Source of the DNA: Pectobacterium carotovorum
Lineage (GTDB): Bacteria > Pseudomonadota > Gammaproteobacteria > Enterobacterales > Enterobacteriaceae
DNA length: 64,000 nucleotides
Assembly: GCF_900129615.1 (NCBI RefSeq)
Contig: NZ_FQWI01000002.1
Span: forward strand, 186,001-250,000
Direction: 5' to 3'
Below are positions 52,265-61,900 of this stretch, one piece after another; the stretch's first letter is position 1; every line of letters begins with the position of its first letter. The position numbers were made by a program, and so were the translations under genes. A model generated the notes under the pieces. That model ran no database searches, had not been told where the DNA came from, and saw only the letters and a program-made list of their open reading frames with translations.

Positions 52265-53971
52265 CTATTCCGCCACCGTCGAGAGTAACAGGCGCGTGTA
52301 AGGATGCTGAGGCTGATTGAAGATTTGTTCGACCGGCCCGGTTTCTACGATATCCCCGTCCTTCATGACCGCGATGCGGTGGCTCATGTGCTGTACCACG
52401 CCCAGATCGTGGGAGATGAACAGCATTGTCAGCCCCAACTGGCGCTGCAACGCCACCAGTAAATCCAACACCTGCGCCTGTGTAGTGACATCCAGTGCCG
52501 ATACCGGCTCGTCGCAGATCAGGATTTCAGGATCTGAGGCCAGCGCTTGTGCGATGGAGACGCGCTGACGTTGACCGCCGGACAGCGCCGTAGGGCGTCG
52601 GGTCAGCAGATCGGGCGTCAAGCCGACATACTCCAGCAGCGTCAGAATACGTCGCTGTTTCTCATCGTCACTCAGATCGCGGCGCAAGCGCAGCGGTTGG
52701 TTCAGAATCTGGGCGACGGTAAATTGTGGAGCGAACGAACTGAGCGGATCCTGTGTGATCGTCTGAATTCGGGCGCGTAGCGGACGGCGCTCGCGTTCCG
52801 TTAACCTGCTCCAGGCATTGTCTGCGAGTCGGATTTCCCCGCTGTCTGGCTTTTGCAGAGCCAGAATGACTTTGCCCAGCGTGGTTTTACCTGAGCCGGA
52901 TTCCCCGACGATACCCAGCGTTTCGCCGCGCTTGATCTGGAGAGAAACCTGATTGACGGCCTGCATCCGGCTACCGTCCGGACGCTTGAACGACACCGCA
53001 ATGCGATCCGCCGTCAGGGCTATCGCGTCGGTGTTGGCGTGATTCGCTGCCAGAGACGCCGCTGATGGTGCAATACCGCTCTGTAACGGATCGACACCGG
53101 CTAGCCACTTTCCTCGCGTAGATGCGGTCGGGATCGCCGCCAGCAGCTTGCGGGTGTAGGGATGTGTCGGCGCTGACAGAATCTGCCGCGCCTCACCGCC
53201 TTCTACCAGCGCGCCGTGCTGCATGACAATGACGCGATCTGCGACGTCCGCGACGACGGCAAGATCGTGAGTGATCAGCAGAACACCGTGCCCCGCCTGT
53301 GCTAATGCGGTGAAGACTTTCAGCACCTGCTTTTGCACTGTGGCATCCAGCGCGGTGGTGGGTTCATCGGCAATCAGCAACTGTGGGCCGGCTGCCAGCG
53401 CGGAGGCAATAAGCGCGCGTTGACGCAGGCCGCCGGACAGCTCATGCGGATACTGCGCCGCACGATTCTCAGGATCGGGAATGCCTGCCTTCGTCAGGAG
53501 TTCGGCGACGCGGGCGGGAATTTGCTCGCGGGGCAACAGGCGATGGGTCAGAATCGGCTCGGCAACTTCCTGACCGATTTTGCGCAGCGGGTCGAGAGAC
53601 ACCAGCGCATCCTGCAAAACAAAGCCAATTTCACGGCCGCGAATCACCCGCCAGTCGCGATCGGTCAGATAGCGTAAATCGCACAGGCTGCCATCATGGC
53701 GCGTGAGTTCAATCGCGTTTGCCTGTACGTCAACGCCTTCACCGGATAAACCTACCAGCGTGCGGGCGGTGACGGATTTTCCTGAACCCGATTCGCCGAC
53801 CAGCGCCAGAATTTCTCCGGCATTCACCTGAAAAGAGAGGTTTTTAACCGAACGAATGGGGCCGGATGGGCTGGGAAACGTGACGCTCAAGTTCTCCACA
53901 CGTAGCAGCGGCGTCTTCGCCGGTGCATCTGAAGACGAATGAGAGGAGTGAGGGAGTGTGTTCAGGCTCAT
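52265..53971 (-). CDS. Peptide/nickel-type ABC transporter, fused ATP-binding protein (DppD-DppF type)
   Basis: 568 residues with two complete ABC domains. The first has GESGSGKSVTARTL, LSGGLRQRALIASALAAGPQ, LLIADEPTTALD; the second GESGSGKTTLGKVI, LSGGQRQRVSIAQALASDPE and LICDEPVSALD. OppD- and OppF-like halves are fused, as in some dipeptide, glutathione and nickel systems. It overlaps the upstream permease gene by 4 bases. It powers import by the four-gene transporter. Confidence 0.94.
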   Translation of the reverse strand: MSLNTLPHSSHSSSDAPAKTPLLRVENLSVTFPSPSGPIRSVKNLSFQVNAGEILALVGESGSGKSVTARTLVGLSGEGVDVQANAIELTRHDGSLCDLRYLTDRDWRVIRGREIGFVLQDALVSLDPLRKIGQEVAEPILTHRLLPREQIPARVAELLTKAGIPDPENRAAQYPHELSGGLRQRALIASALAAGPQLLIADEPTTALDATVQKQVLKVFTALAQAGHGVLLITHDLAVVADVADRVIVMQHGALVEGGEARQILSAPTHPYTRKLLAAIPTASTRGKWLAGVDPLQSGIAPSAASLAANHANTDAIALTADRIAVSFKRPDGSRMQAVNQVSLQIKRGETLGIVGESGSGKTTLGKVILALQKPDSGEIRLADNAWSRLTERERRPLRARIQTITQDPLSSFAPQFTVAQILNQPLRLRRDLSDDEKQRRILTLLEYVGLTPDLLTRRPTALSGGQRQRVSIAQALASDPEILICDEPVSALDVTTQAQVLDLLVALQRQLGLTMLFISHDLGVVQHMSHRIAVMKDGDIVETGPVEQIFNQPQHPYTRLLLSTVAE

Positions 53972-54834
53972 CGTGCCTCTCCTTTTGCCAAAATAGCCTG
54001 TAAACGACGCCCCAGCAGCGTGATGGAAATTACCGACAGCGCGACGACGCTAGCGGGCAGCAGGCTGACCCACGGCGCAATATCAAGGAAGTTACGTCCA
54101 TCGGCCAGTAGCGCGCCCCATTCGGCGGTCGGCGGAACGACGCCCAATCCCAAAAAGCTCAGCGCTGAGGCAGACAGCACCGCGTGGCCGACGCCAATGG
54201 TGGCGACAATCAACAGCGGACGCAGCGTATTGGGAATGATATGGCGAAAAACGATATACAGCGGGTGCTCGCCCAGCGCAATCGCATGCTCAACATAGCC
54301 GGATAATCTGACTTGCAGCACCTGAGAACGGATCAAACGCGCATAACCCGCAATCCCCGCCAGACCGACGGCCAGCATGGTGTTTTCCGGGCCGCGTCCT
54401 AGTACGGCGATCACCAGCAGCGCCAGCAACAGATCGGGAAACGCCAGCATGATGTCCAGCAGGCGTACCAGAACCTGACGGATACGCAGCGGTGCGAGCA
54501 CCGAGAGCGTACCAAACAGCACGCCGCCGAAGCAGGCGATCAGCATCGCGCCGACGCCAATACCCAGCGACAGCGAGGTGCCGTGAACGATGCGGGAAAA
54601 AATGTCGCGCCCCAGTTGATCGGTGCCGAACCAATAAGTGCTATTCGGCGACTGGAATACCGCCCCCATATCCATTTCATCGGCGGTGCGGCTGGTAAAC
54701 AGCGAAGGGAAAAAGACCGCTAGCGCCAGCAGGAAAACGATAGCGGCAGGCAGCAGCGTCGCCGTGCTCAGCCACGGGTTGCGATAGGTTTTTCTTGATG
54801 GTGTCTGCGTGAAGGGCATTGGTTCACTACTCAT
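53968..54834 (-). CDS. ABC transporter permease (DppC type)
   Basis: 288 residues from ATG 54834; the longer frame (46 extra codons) lies inside the previous gene and is rich in Cys/Ser, a shadow. The N-terminus carries one membrane segment; WFGTDQLGRDIFSRIVHGTSLSLGIG is the DppC signature and the EAA-type loop is SGYVEHAIALGEHPLYIVFRHIIPN. It overlaps the DppB-type gene by 8 bases. Confidence 0.93.
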   Translation of the reverse strand: MSSEPMPFTQTPSRKTYRNPWLSTATLLPAAIVFLLALAVFFPSLFTSRTADEMDMGAVFQSPNSTYWFGTDQLGRDIFSRIVHGTSLSLGIGVGAMLIACFGGVLFGTLSVLAPLRIRQVLVRLLDIMLAFPDLLLALLVIAVLGRGPENTMLAVGLAGIAGYARLIRSQVLQVRLSGYVEHAIALGEHPLYIVFRHIIPNTLRPLLIVATIGVGHAVLSASALSFLGLGVVPPTAEWGALLADGRNFLDIAPWVSLLPASVVALSVISITLLGRRLQAILAKGEAR

Positions 54835-55786
54835 GGGCGCTCGCCTTCTTGCGTAAACGGGGATCGATGAGGAGATACAGCGCATCCACCAGCAGATTGA
54901 TGACGACGAACAGGAACGCGGACAGCATGACGACGCCGAGCACCAGCGGCATGTCGCGGTTTTCAATCGCACTCAGCGTGACCTGCCCGATACCCGCGCG
55001 GCCAAAGACGGTTTCGGTCAGCACGGAGCCGCCGAGTACGCTTGCCAGCAAGGTGCCGGTCAGCGTTGAGGCGGCCAGCGCCGCGTGGCGCAAACCGTGA
55101 CGGAAACGCAGCCGGATTTCGCTGACGCCGCGCGTGCGTACAGTGAGCGAGAACGGCTGGGAGAGCGCATCTTCCAAACCGTCGCGCAGTACCTGGCTTA
55201 GAATGGCGGCAATCGGCAAGCCTAGGGTGATAACCGGTAACACCAGCGACATAAAACCGTCGTTGCCAGTGACAGGAAACCATTGCAGGCGAAAACTGAA
55301 CAGGCTTAATAGCACGATACCAATCCAGTAGACCGGTGTGCTAAGCAGCGTCAGTTCCAACCACGATACGCTAGTGCGCAGCGCACCATAGCGGCCTGCG
55401 GTGAGCAGCGCGCTGGTAATTGCGAGGAGCAGAGCCAGAATTAGGCCACCGAGCGCCAGCGGCAGGGTTTCATGCATTGCATCACTAATCACGCTGCCGA
55501 CTGGCAGACGATAGAGATAGCTGACGCCAAAATCGCCCTGTAGCGCCTGTCCACAGTAGCGCAGATATTGCACCCACAGCGGCTGATCGAGCCCAAATTG
55601 TTTGATGAGTACGGCGCGATAGGCTTCATCCACCACGTTATCGCCGCCGCTGAGAATAGCGACGGGATCGCCGGGGATCAGTTTGACGGCAATAAACGTC
55701 AATGTGGCTGCGCCCCAGAGCACAGCCAGAATGGTGAGTAGACGTTTACCTAGCGCGTACAGATTAACGTTTAATCCAGACATCAT
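54827..55786 (-). CDS. ABC transporter permease (DppB type)
   Basis: 319 residues with six membrane segments. FIAVKLIPGDPVAILSGGDN, GDFGVSYLYRLPVGSVI and VLTETVFGRAGIGQVTLSAI are DppB landmarks. The EAA loop (LTVRTRGVSEIRLRFRHGLRHAAL) is in place. Its start lies inside the end of the substrate-binding protein gene (23-base overlap). Confidence 0.93.
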   Translation of the reverse strand: MMSGLNVNLYALGKRLLTILAVLWGAATLTFIAVKLIPGDPVAILSGGDNVVDEAYRAVLIKQFGLDQPLWVQYLRYCGQALQGDFGVSYLYRLPVGSVISDAMHETLPLALGGLILALLLAITSALLTAGRYGALRTSVSWLELTLLSTPVYWIGIVLLSLFSFRLQWFPVTGNDGFMSLVLPVITLGLPIAAILSQVLRDGLEDALSQPFSLTVRTRGVSEIRLRFRHGLRHAALAASTLTGTLLASVLGGSVLTETVFGRAGIGQVTLSAIENRDMPLVLGVVMLSAFLFVVINLLVDALYLLIDPRLRKKASAHE

Positions 55787-57377
55787 AGAAGTTCGGTTTT
55801 GCGTTGGTGGCCCAGCTTATGCCCTGTACCTGTTTGGACAGGCCGAGTTGGTAGGCTGGAACATACAGCGGAACAACATACGCCTGATCGATGACCTCAC
55901 GCTGTATTTCGCTGTAGAGCTGTTTACGTTCCGCGTCACCCGCGCCAATGGCTTTTCTCAGTTTACCGTCCAGCACGCTGATGCGAGTAAAGCCGTTACC
56001 GTTCGGTGGCGCATAGGCAGAATCGAACACGGTACGCAGAATATCTGGCTCTGCACGCACGAAGAAGTTAGAGGCGATATCGTACTCGTTGGCATTGGTG
56101 CGTGTGGTGAATTCACCCGCATCAACTGGCGTCAGTTTGACTTCGAAGCCTGCCTGCTTCACCTGATATTGCACCGCCTGGAACAGCGCGACATCTGCGG
56201 CTTCAACGTTGGTTGAAGCATAAACGAAGCTGACGCTCAGGCGCTTGCCATCTTTAGTACGGAACCCTTCGCCGTCTTTCTGTTTCCAGCCTGCGTTATC
56301 CAGCAGTTCGTTGGCTTTTTTTACATCAAAGCCCCAGCGGGACGCGACGCTCGGATCGTAGTACAGCGTGGCCGGGCCGAGAACGTTATCGGCGGATTTC
56401 AGCGTACCGAAGAAGGCAACCTTCACTGCCGCGTTGGTATCTACCGCGCTCTGGAATGCCTTACGTACCGCGACATCCTGGAAAGGGCCTTTGGTGGTGT
56501 TGAGATAGAGTACGCGGTTAACGCCCGGGTTCTCATAGGTAATTACTTCCAGCTTTGGATTGCGCTTCACCGTCGGGAAATTGGCAGGCGGCACGGCGTC
56601 AATGGCCTGAATCTGGCCGCTGCTCAGTGCGCCAAGGCGAACCGACGCTTCTGGCAGATATTTGAACACCAGACCATCCAGATAGGCTGGGCCAGTGTGC
56701 TTGGCATAACCCGGTCCCCAGTTGTAATCAGGGCGCTTCGTCAGCTTGCTGCCGCTGCCTTTCACAAAGGAATCAAGAATAAACGGACCAGAACCCACCA
56801 CGGTGGTGCTGGTGTTTGGTGTTTTCTTCAGGTACGTCGGCGATTGGATGCCCAGATATGGCAGGCTCAGCCCCTGCAACAGCGCCGCAAACGGTGAGCT
56901 GTAGTGGAGCACAATCGTATAGTCATCCGGCGTTGAGATCTTGTCGATAGGACCTAACAGCGATTTCGCGTAGCTGGAGGTGGTTTTCGGATCGAGAATA
57001 CGCTCAATGTTGTATTTCACCGCTTCCGCATCCAGCTTGGTGCCGTCGCTGAACGTCACGTCCTTGCGCAGGTGGAAAGTGTACTCGGTATTGTTGTCGT
57101 TAATTTTCCAGCTTTCCGCCAACCAGGGCGTAAAGCGGTTATCTTCCGCCTGTCCTACCAGTGAATCCACCACGTTGCGGGAAATCAGCGCCGTTACACC
57201 ATAGGCCGTAATGTGCGGGTCGATGATCGGCGTATCGCTACCCAGACCTACGTTCAGAATACCACCGGATACCGGTTTTTCACCGCTTTGTGCAGCGTAA
57301 GCACCGGGATTGAGTGCGAAAAGCAGCGTGAGTAATCCTGCTGCGAGAGTCGTAACTTGCGGGTGATTTTTTTCCAT
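55764..57377 (-). CDS. ABC transporter substrate-binding protein, family 5
   Basis: 537 residues. A signal peptide (LAAGLLTLLFALNPGAYAAQ) leads into a family-5 (peptide/nickel) binding protein: VKYNIERILDPKTTSSYAKS, NRVLYLNTTKGPFQDVAVRKAF and AYVVPLYVPAYQLGLSKQVQG. The substrate cannot be deduced; the general shape suits peptides, opines or metal complexes. First gene of the operon, divergent from the TPP-domain gene with 140 bases between. Confidence 0.92.
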   Translation of the reverse strand: MEKNHPQVTTLAAGLLTLLFALNPGAYAAQSGEKPVSGGILNVGLGSDTPIIDPHITAYGVTALISRNVVDSLVGQAEDNRFTPWLAESWKINDNNTEYTFHLRKDVTFSDGTKLDAEAVKYNIERILDPKTTSSYAKSLLGPIDKISTPDDYTIVLHYSSPFAALLQGLSLPYLGIQSPTYLKKTPNTSTTVVGSGPFILDSFVKGSGSKLTKRPDYNWGPGYAKHTGPAYLDGLVFKYLPEASVRLGALSSGQIQAIDAVPPANFPTVKRNPKLEVITYENPGVNRVLYLNTTKGPFQDVAVRKAFQSAVDTNAAVKVAFFGTLKSADNVLGPATLYYDPSVASRWGFDVKKANELLDNAGWKQKDGEGFRTKDGKRLSVSFVYASTNVEAADVALFQAVQYQVKQAGFEVKLTPVDAGEFTTRTNANEYDIASNFFVRAEPDILRTVFDSAYAPPNGNGFTRISVLDGKLRKAIGAGDAERKQLYSEIQREVIDQAYVVPLYVPAYQLGLSKQVQGISWATNAKPNFYDVWIKR

Positions 57378-57517
57378 TCCCTGTGTCCTTTACGATGACA
57401 TGAGGCCATACACGGCGGTCTTTTCGCTACTCTAGAGAGCGGTCTTATGCATGTAAAAGAATAAAAATTGATTTTCAATTCCATAAAAATATATATATAC
57501 GAAAGGTGGCTGCCACG

Positions 57518-58108
57518 ATGGAAGCGTGCTCCTTTGCCAACACGGAGGCCGTACCTGCACCGGACAACCTAAATCAGCATGCCTTCTCTTCCCCGCGTCA
57601 GGGGTATGTCAATATGGCGACGCTATATCAGCGTCTGGATAGCTGGTGGCCTGCGGACTCGGTTGGGTTTGATGATATATGCCTTGCGTATAAAGATCGC
57701 CAGTACGTGACGCAGCGTCCTCATCCCCACATTCGTTTCTACTCCTTTTACCGTGGCTCGGCGATGGGCGGTGCATTTGGCGCTGCTGTGGGTGCGAAGC
57801 TGGCTCTGTCTGAGCACGCGGTCTTTTTATTTACTGACGATGGCTGCTTTCGCCTGTTTTCTGGAGCATTAGGAGAAGTGCGGGAATTGGGAATTGTCAT
57901 CTTCCTGCTAAACAATGAGAGCCTGGGTATCGTGGCGCAAGAGTTACCCAAAATCCTGCCTGAGGCCGTGCCAGAGTATTATCACGCTGGCGTGTGTTCT
58001 CTCGACTACTGCGCGATTGCTAAGGCCTGTGGCTGGGATGCGGAGACGCTGCAACCCGATCTCGCTAATTTAGAAGACGTGCTGGTCAGAGCTGGCGAAA
58101 TTGGGTGA
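57518..58108 (+). CDS. Isolated TPP-binding domain protein (acetolactate-synthase-like C-terminal domain)
   Basis: 196 residues from ATG 57518 (GTG 57506 is an alternative). The protein aligns only with the C-terminal, thiamine-diphosphate-binding domain of enzymes such as acetolactate synthase or indolepyruvate decarboxylase: FYSFYRGSAMGGAFGAAVGAKLA, then FTDDGCFRLFSGALGEVREL and IFLLNNESLGIV. The usual GDG is DDG here, but the Mg-binding Asp and the following Asn-Asn are kept. The pyrimidine-binding and middle domains are absent, and no partner ORF is in the window. Role unknown. Confidence 0.78.
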   Translation: MEACSFANTEAVPAPDNLNQHAFSSPRQGYVNMATLYQRLDSWWPADSVGFDDICLAYKDRQYVTQRPHPHIRFYSFYRGSAMGGAFGAAVGAKLALSEHAVFLFTDDGCFRLFSGALGEVRELGIVIFLLNNESLGIVAQELPKILPEAVPEYYHAGVCSLDYCAIAKACGWDAETLQPDLANLEDVLVRAGEIG

Positions 58109-58192
58109 CCTTCGCTATTGGTTAAGGTGCCTGTTGATGCGCATCAGCTTCTGGGGAGTAATCCACGCTTACGAAACCTTTAAGGAGCGATT

Positions 58193-58647
58193 ATGCCACT
58201 TACATTGCTTGAGAAGATTGATTCGTGTTACCTGACTCAGAGTGGTTCCCTATTACCTTCGCCTGCTGATCTTGCCGATCGCTGCATGAACAGGCACCTT
58301 ATAGTGTATTAGCGCAAGGAATGGGGGACGATCCCCATTTTATTTATGCCAATCGCTTTGCGCTCGACTGTTTTGGGTATAGCGAAGCAGAAATGCTGGT
58401 ACTGCCTTCACGACTGAGTGCTGAGACATCTTTGCAGCCCGCCCGGCAGCAGTTTCTTGAAAATGTGTCTCTGCAAGGGATCGTCTATGGCTACAGCGGA
58501 ATTCGAGTCAGAAAAAATGGCCAGACGTTTCCGATTTATGGCGGCGTAGTCTGGCAGCTACGTCATCAGGATGGGACGTCATGGGGAATGGCGGCATTAT
58601 TCTGGTGTGAAGAGCATCAGCGTCCGGATTGGTTCCGGCAGAATTAA
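58193..58647 (+). pseudogene. MEKHLA-domain protein, frameshifted
   Basis: An ATG at 58193 with a strong taaggag begins a frame reading LTLLEKIDSCYLTQSGSLLP, then LADR, and hits a stop at about 58313. The next frame continues the same protein: LHEQAPYSVLAQGMGDDPHF, then YANRFALDCFGYSEAEMLVL and RVRKNGQTFPIYGGVVWQL. One missing base near 58283-58290 explains this. MEKHLA is a PAS-like domain; the product is about 150 residues. The intact second part could start at 58321. Lies 84 bases after the TPP-domain gene. Confidence 0.75.
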
Positions 58648-59055
58648 GGAAGGGTAAGACGGGGGTTTGGGATGAGGTTTGCTGGGTTCCTGCATCCCAT
58701 CAATCCATGTTGCAGGCTGAATATCAGTGTGGTGCAGCGTGAAATTATGAGTTACTGAACTGTTAGTATTTTACACAAAAATAACCGAAATGTTTTTATT
58801 GGAGAATTATTATTCGTTTTTATCGGAGGAAATATACATTTCGGATACGTTAGAGAATCTGGTTTTTCAATTATTGAATAAAAGGTTCACAAAAAATAAA
58901 CGCATGATTTCTTCTTTTCATTTTTATAAAATTTAAAATCGCGTTCCTAATAACAAAATATACTAGAGAGATTGTTCGATATATCAATTAACCTCTTTAT
59001 AAGTACGTGATGTCTATGTAAGACTATAACCTTTAATGGTTAGATTGGTAAAAAA
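58648..59055. other. Gene-free AT-rich stretch
   Basis: About 400 AT-rich bases with no recognisable gene or RNA. The right part includes the yagU promoter; no long hairpin is seen. Confidence 0.4.
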
Positions 59056-59670
59056 ATGAACTTTTTTGAACAAACATCTCCATCCCGGAGACGCTATGGA
59101 TTAGCTGCTTTTATTGGTTTGATTGCAGGTATTGTTTCATCTTTCGTAAAATGGGGCGCAGAAAATCCGCTTCCTCCACGTAGCCCTACTGATATGTTTA
59201 GCGGTGCTTGTGCACCTGAGTCACTGATTAGAGCGGCCGAACACATTGATTGCTCTCGTAATTTTCTTAACCCTCCCTACATCTTTTTACGCGATTGGCT
59301 TGGGGTTGTTGACCCTAATGCGGCGGTTTATACCTTTGCCGGCCACGTATTTAATTGGGTTGGTGTAACGCACATTATTTTCTCTATTGTTTTCGCTGTA
59401 GGTTACTGCGTTGTTGCAGAAGTATTTCCTAAAATAAAATTATGGCAAGGTCTGTTGGCTGGTGCGCTGGCTCAATTATTTGTCCATATGATTTCATTCC
59501 CATTAATGGGCCTCACGCCGTCTCTGTTTGTTCTCCCTTGGTATGAACATGTATCAGAAATCGTAGGTCACCTCATTTGGTTCTGGTCTATTGAAATTAT
59601 TCGTCGTGATTTACGTAATCGTATGACCCACGAACCTGATCCAGAAGTCCCTTTGAATGCCTCACGATAG
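59056..59670 (+). CDS. yagU: YagU-family inner membrane protein (DUF1440)
   Basis: 204 residues, the length of E. coli YagU. Blocks [59 protein letters not shown] and [16 protein letters not shown] are direct counterparts, with about four membrane segments. The E. coli protein contributes to acid resistance; its mechanism is not known. It has its own terminator at 59781-59807. Confidence 0.9.
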   Translation: MNFFEQTSPSRRRYGLAAFIGLIAGIVSSFVKWGAENPLPPRSPTDMFSGACAPESLIRAAEHIDCSRNFLNPPYIFLRDWLGVVDPNAAVYTFAGHVFNWVGVTHIIFSIVFAVGYCVVAEVFPKIKLWQGLLAGALAQLFVHMISFPLMGLTPSLFVLPWYEHVSEIVGHLIWFWSIEIIRRDLRNRMTHEPDPEVPLNASR

Positions 59671-59780
59671 GCTGTGATTTTATTTTAGATAATGTTAAAT
59701 AGTGCGATGCTTATTATTTAAATGTCGCACTATTAATGAATTGTGAAAAAATTAGCCGTAAACATTGAAGTCCATTCCAG

Positions 59781-59807
59781 AACGCCTTGAGGATCTCTCA
59801 GGGCGTT
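59781..59807 (+). terminator. Terminator between yagU and the immunity-gene cluster
   Basis: Stem aacgcc-tgag (59781-59791) / ctca-ggcgtt (59797-59807) with small bulges, followed by tgtgttttcc. It serves yagU; the minus side has no long T-run. Confidence 0.7.
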
Positions 59808-59878
59808 TGTGTTTTCCTAGAAAAATGCCGCTGATCTTAACCATGAACGCTTTCACTTGAGGGCTGGCTGATGGGCGC

Positions 59879-60340
59879 TTAACTATCCAGCCACCAATTT
59901 AAAAGCGTTTCGTCTTCATCGTCATCGATGTTCTTATAAATGTTCGCGAAGTACCATTGAACTCCTGTTTTTTCGCGAAAGGCGTCGAAAACGTCGGCAA
60001 TCTTATCCATCCCATTTCTGGCAGGAACGGCCAACGTCAAGTTTCCTTGATATACACCGTCTAAGGTTCCATTTAATTGGCTAACCACATCATGCTCTAA
60101 ACGGGTAATGTCTTCGGGGGGAAGGTAATCGGCATAGATGTGAATGCAAAAATTACCCCCTCTTTGCAACACTTCAGGATGGGCATGTTTATCGTTAATT
60201 CGGAAGATATCCCCACGCGCTAAATTTAACGCAAGGCCGGGAGAAGACAGCAATTCGTAAGTGTCCTTCTCGATTTCTCGGACAGGCAGCACTTCAAAGG
60301 TTGGCCCATCGTTATCTGCTACGTATACATGAACTAACAT
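59879..60340 (-). CDS. DUF4265 domain protein (immunity-type)
   Basis: 153 residues. VRVEIEKDTYELLSSPGLALNLARGD-like text, FCIHIYADYLPPEDITRLEH and the C-terminal FDAFREKTGVQWYFANIYKNIDDDEDETLLNWWL fit DUF4265, a family often found as immunity genes in polymorphic toxin loci. The target toxin is unknown. It is the last of five small minus-strand genes; ATG at 60340. Confidence 0.78.
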   Translation of the reverse strand: MLVHVYVADNDGPTFEVLPVREIEKDTYELLSSPGLALNLARGDIFRINDKHAHPEVLQRGGNFCIHIYADYLPPEDITRLEHDVVSQLNGTLDGVYQGNLTLAVPARNGMDKIADVFDAFREKTGVQWYFANIYKNIDDDEDETLLNWWLDS

Positions 60341-60455
60341 AGGTGAGTGATTACCACTATCTGAGTCAGTGAAGTAAAATGATGCTCGATGTTAGCCAAA
60401 ACGTACGCTCTCTATCTTGTTTTCCGCGCGCCGTTTTATGCATTGAGGACTGTCG

Positions 60456-60842
60456 CTATGACCGAGAGACGTGTGTTGGCGTATCGATAAATATTTTCCG
60501 AAGCGAGGATTCAATGCTGTCAATGGCTCCCAATTGAGGCGAAATCTCTATCTCAATCGTTTCTATTTCTTTGCGCCAGCTCGTCGTGCCTGAGCACGTA
60601 AAAATGATTTTGTTTGTCGTAACCAAAACAGCATCAATACCGCCATATCCAGCTACGCTTGGATTGCCAATTTCAACATAATAAGTATCTTGGCCCAGTT
60701 CTTCATCTTGCTCGTCAGGTTCTTCCGCCCGTTGCAAAATGAGGAAATGTTGTGGGTCATCTTCATTATCTGCGAATCCAACCGTCAAAATGCCCTCTTC
60801 AGAGGACGCATCATAATAGGCTGCCGGAAATCTGACGCTCAT
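60456..60842 (-). CDS. Immunity protein 10-like protein
   Basis: 128 residues, acidic. The N-terminal ILTVGFADNEDDPQHFLILQRAEE, QDTYYVEIGNPSVAGYGGIDAV and the end LGAIDSIESSLRKIF resemble the Imm10 family. Such proteins neutralise the C-terminal toxin domain of Rhs, CDI or related effectors; no effector gene is present. ATG 60842 is preceded by aggagaaaacc. It is separated from its neighbours by 100-150 bases. Confidence 0.65.
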   Translation of the reverse strand: MSVRFPAAYYDASSEEGILTVGFADNEDDPQHFLILQRAEEPDEQDEELGQDTYYVEIGNPSVAGYGGIDAVLVTTNKIIFTCSGTTSWRKEIETIEIEISPQLGAIDSIESSLRKIFIDTPTHVSRS

Positions 60843-60993
60843 GGTTTTCTCCTGCTGTCTTCTCTATGAGAACTTAACCTTTATCTCTCATCAACATTGC
60901 GTTTGGCGATTCTGATGACACCTTCATCCGTATCCGACCTATCATATTCATTTTGTTGGAGCTTATCACGCAGGGGGCACGTTCCTGACGATG

Positions 60994-61332
60994 TCAGAGC
61001 GGATTGAGTAACGTGTTGAGACGAAAAGCCTCGTTGAGTTCGACTTCACTCTCCGCATCCCCATCTTCAAAGCATTTGAAAGGTTTCCCGCTTAGGGTTT
61101 CTCGCACAAGCGCGTAAAGATCGACAGATTTAACGTTAACCTGAAGCCACAGCGAGCCATCGTCTTCATCGATCAGACGGATGTCATATTCAGCGCAATT
61201 GTTTAGGGATTTGTCTTTCAAATAGACATCACCGTTTTCGGCGCGAATGCAGGTTTCACTGCGTTTAATCGTCCTCATGACATCTTGGGCAGCCGAGGCA
61301 TTATCAAAGACTAATTTGTACTCATAGCTCAT
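60994..61332 (-). CDS. Hypothetical small acidic protein (immunity-type)
   Basis: 112 residues from ATG 61332 (an ATG at 61371 is an alternative). YKLVFDNASAAQDVMRTIKR, then YDIRLIDEDDGSLWLQVNVK and FEDGDAESEVELNEAFRL suggest an acidic alpha/beta protein. I recognise no family; its context and charge fit an immunity protein. Confidence 0.6.
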   Translation of the reverse strand: MSYEYKLVFDNASAAQDVMRTIKRSETCIRAENGDVYLKDKSLNNCAEYDIRLIDEDDGSLWLQVNVKSVDLYALVRETLSGKPFKCFEDGDAESEVELNEAFRLNTLLNPL

Positions 61333-61423
61333 GTTCTGATTGACCTGTTCACTGGTTTTCAACCTCTTCATCCGAACGACATCTCAATGTTTTTCTAATA
61401 TTGAGCACTGCATTTCTTTTCAC

Positions 61424-61900
61424 CTAACACTCAGGTAGGTCGATGTTATTTTTAAACAGAATCAAGGCTATCTTCGTAACAAACTCAGCTGGAAGCGTGG
61501 TGGGTGCCCCGTACATATCCACGATTCCGACCTCCACTACGACATCAACAAGATAAGAGAATGTTTCAATATCCTGTGGTGAGATCGATAGGATCAGATC
61601 CTGTGGTATATCATCTCCCCGGCCATTTAGCGGCAGCAACGCGCCTTTCCTTTCCCATTCAACCAGACTGCCACTCTCTGGATAACGATTAAGATGAGCT
61701 ATCAACGCATCGATCGATGGGTGTTGAATTAATTTTGCGTTGCAATAGGCCTGCAAACAGGCAGACGCATAGCGTTGCAACTCTCTCGGGGAAAATCTGG
61801 CTATTTTGTTAAAAACGTCTGACATCCTCATTTCCCTTTGCTCATTTCCACAAGATTCAAATAAATGTCTCTCGGGATAAATTGTAAACTGAACGGTCAT
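61424..61900 (-). CDS. Hypothetical protein (immunity-type)
   Basis: 158 residues if started at ATG 61900, which overlaps the DUF2750 stop by 4 bases (atga); ATG 61825 with aaaggg upstream is an alternative that gives 133 residues. Mostly helical: FNKIARFSPRELQRYASACL, IDALIAHLNRYPESGSLVEW, VTKIALILFKNNI. No family recognised. It is translationally coupled to the DUF2750 gene if the longer start is right. Confidence 0.6.
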   Translation of the reverse strand: MTVQFTIYPERHLFESCGNEQREMRMSDVFNKIARFSPRELQRYASACLQAYCNAKLIQHPSIDALIAHLNRYPESGSLVEWERKGALLPLNGRGDDIPQDLILSISPQDIETFSYLVDVVVEVGIVDMYGAPTTLPAEFVTKIALILFKNNIDLPEC

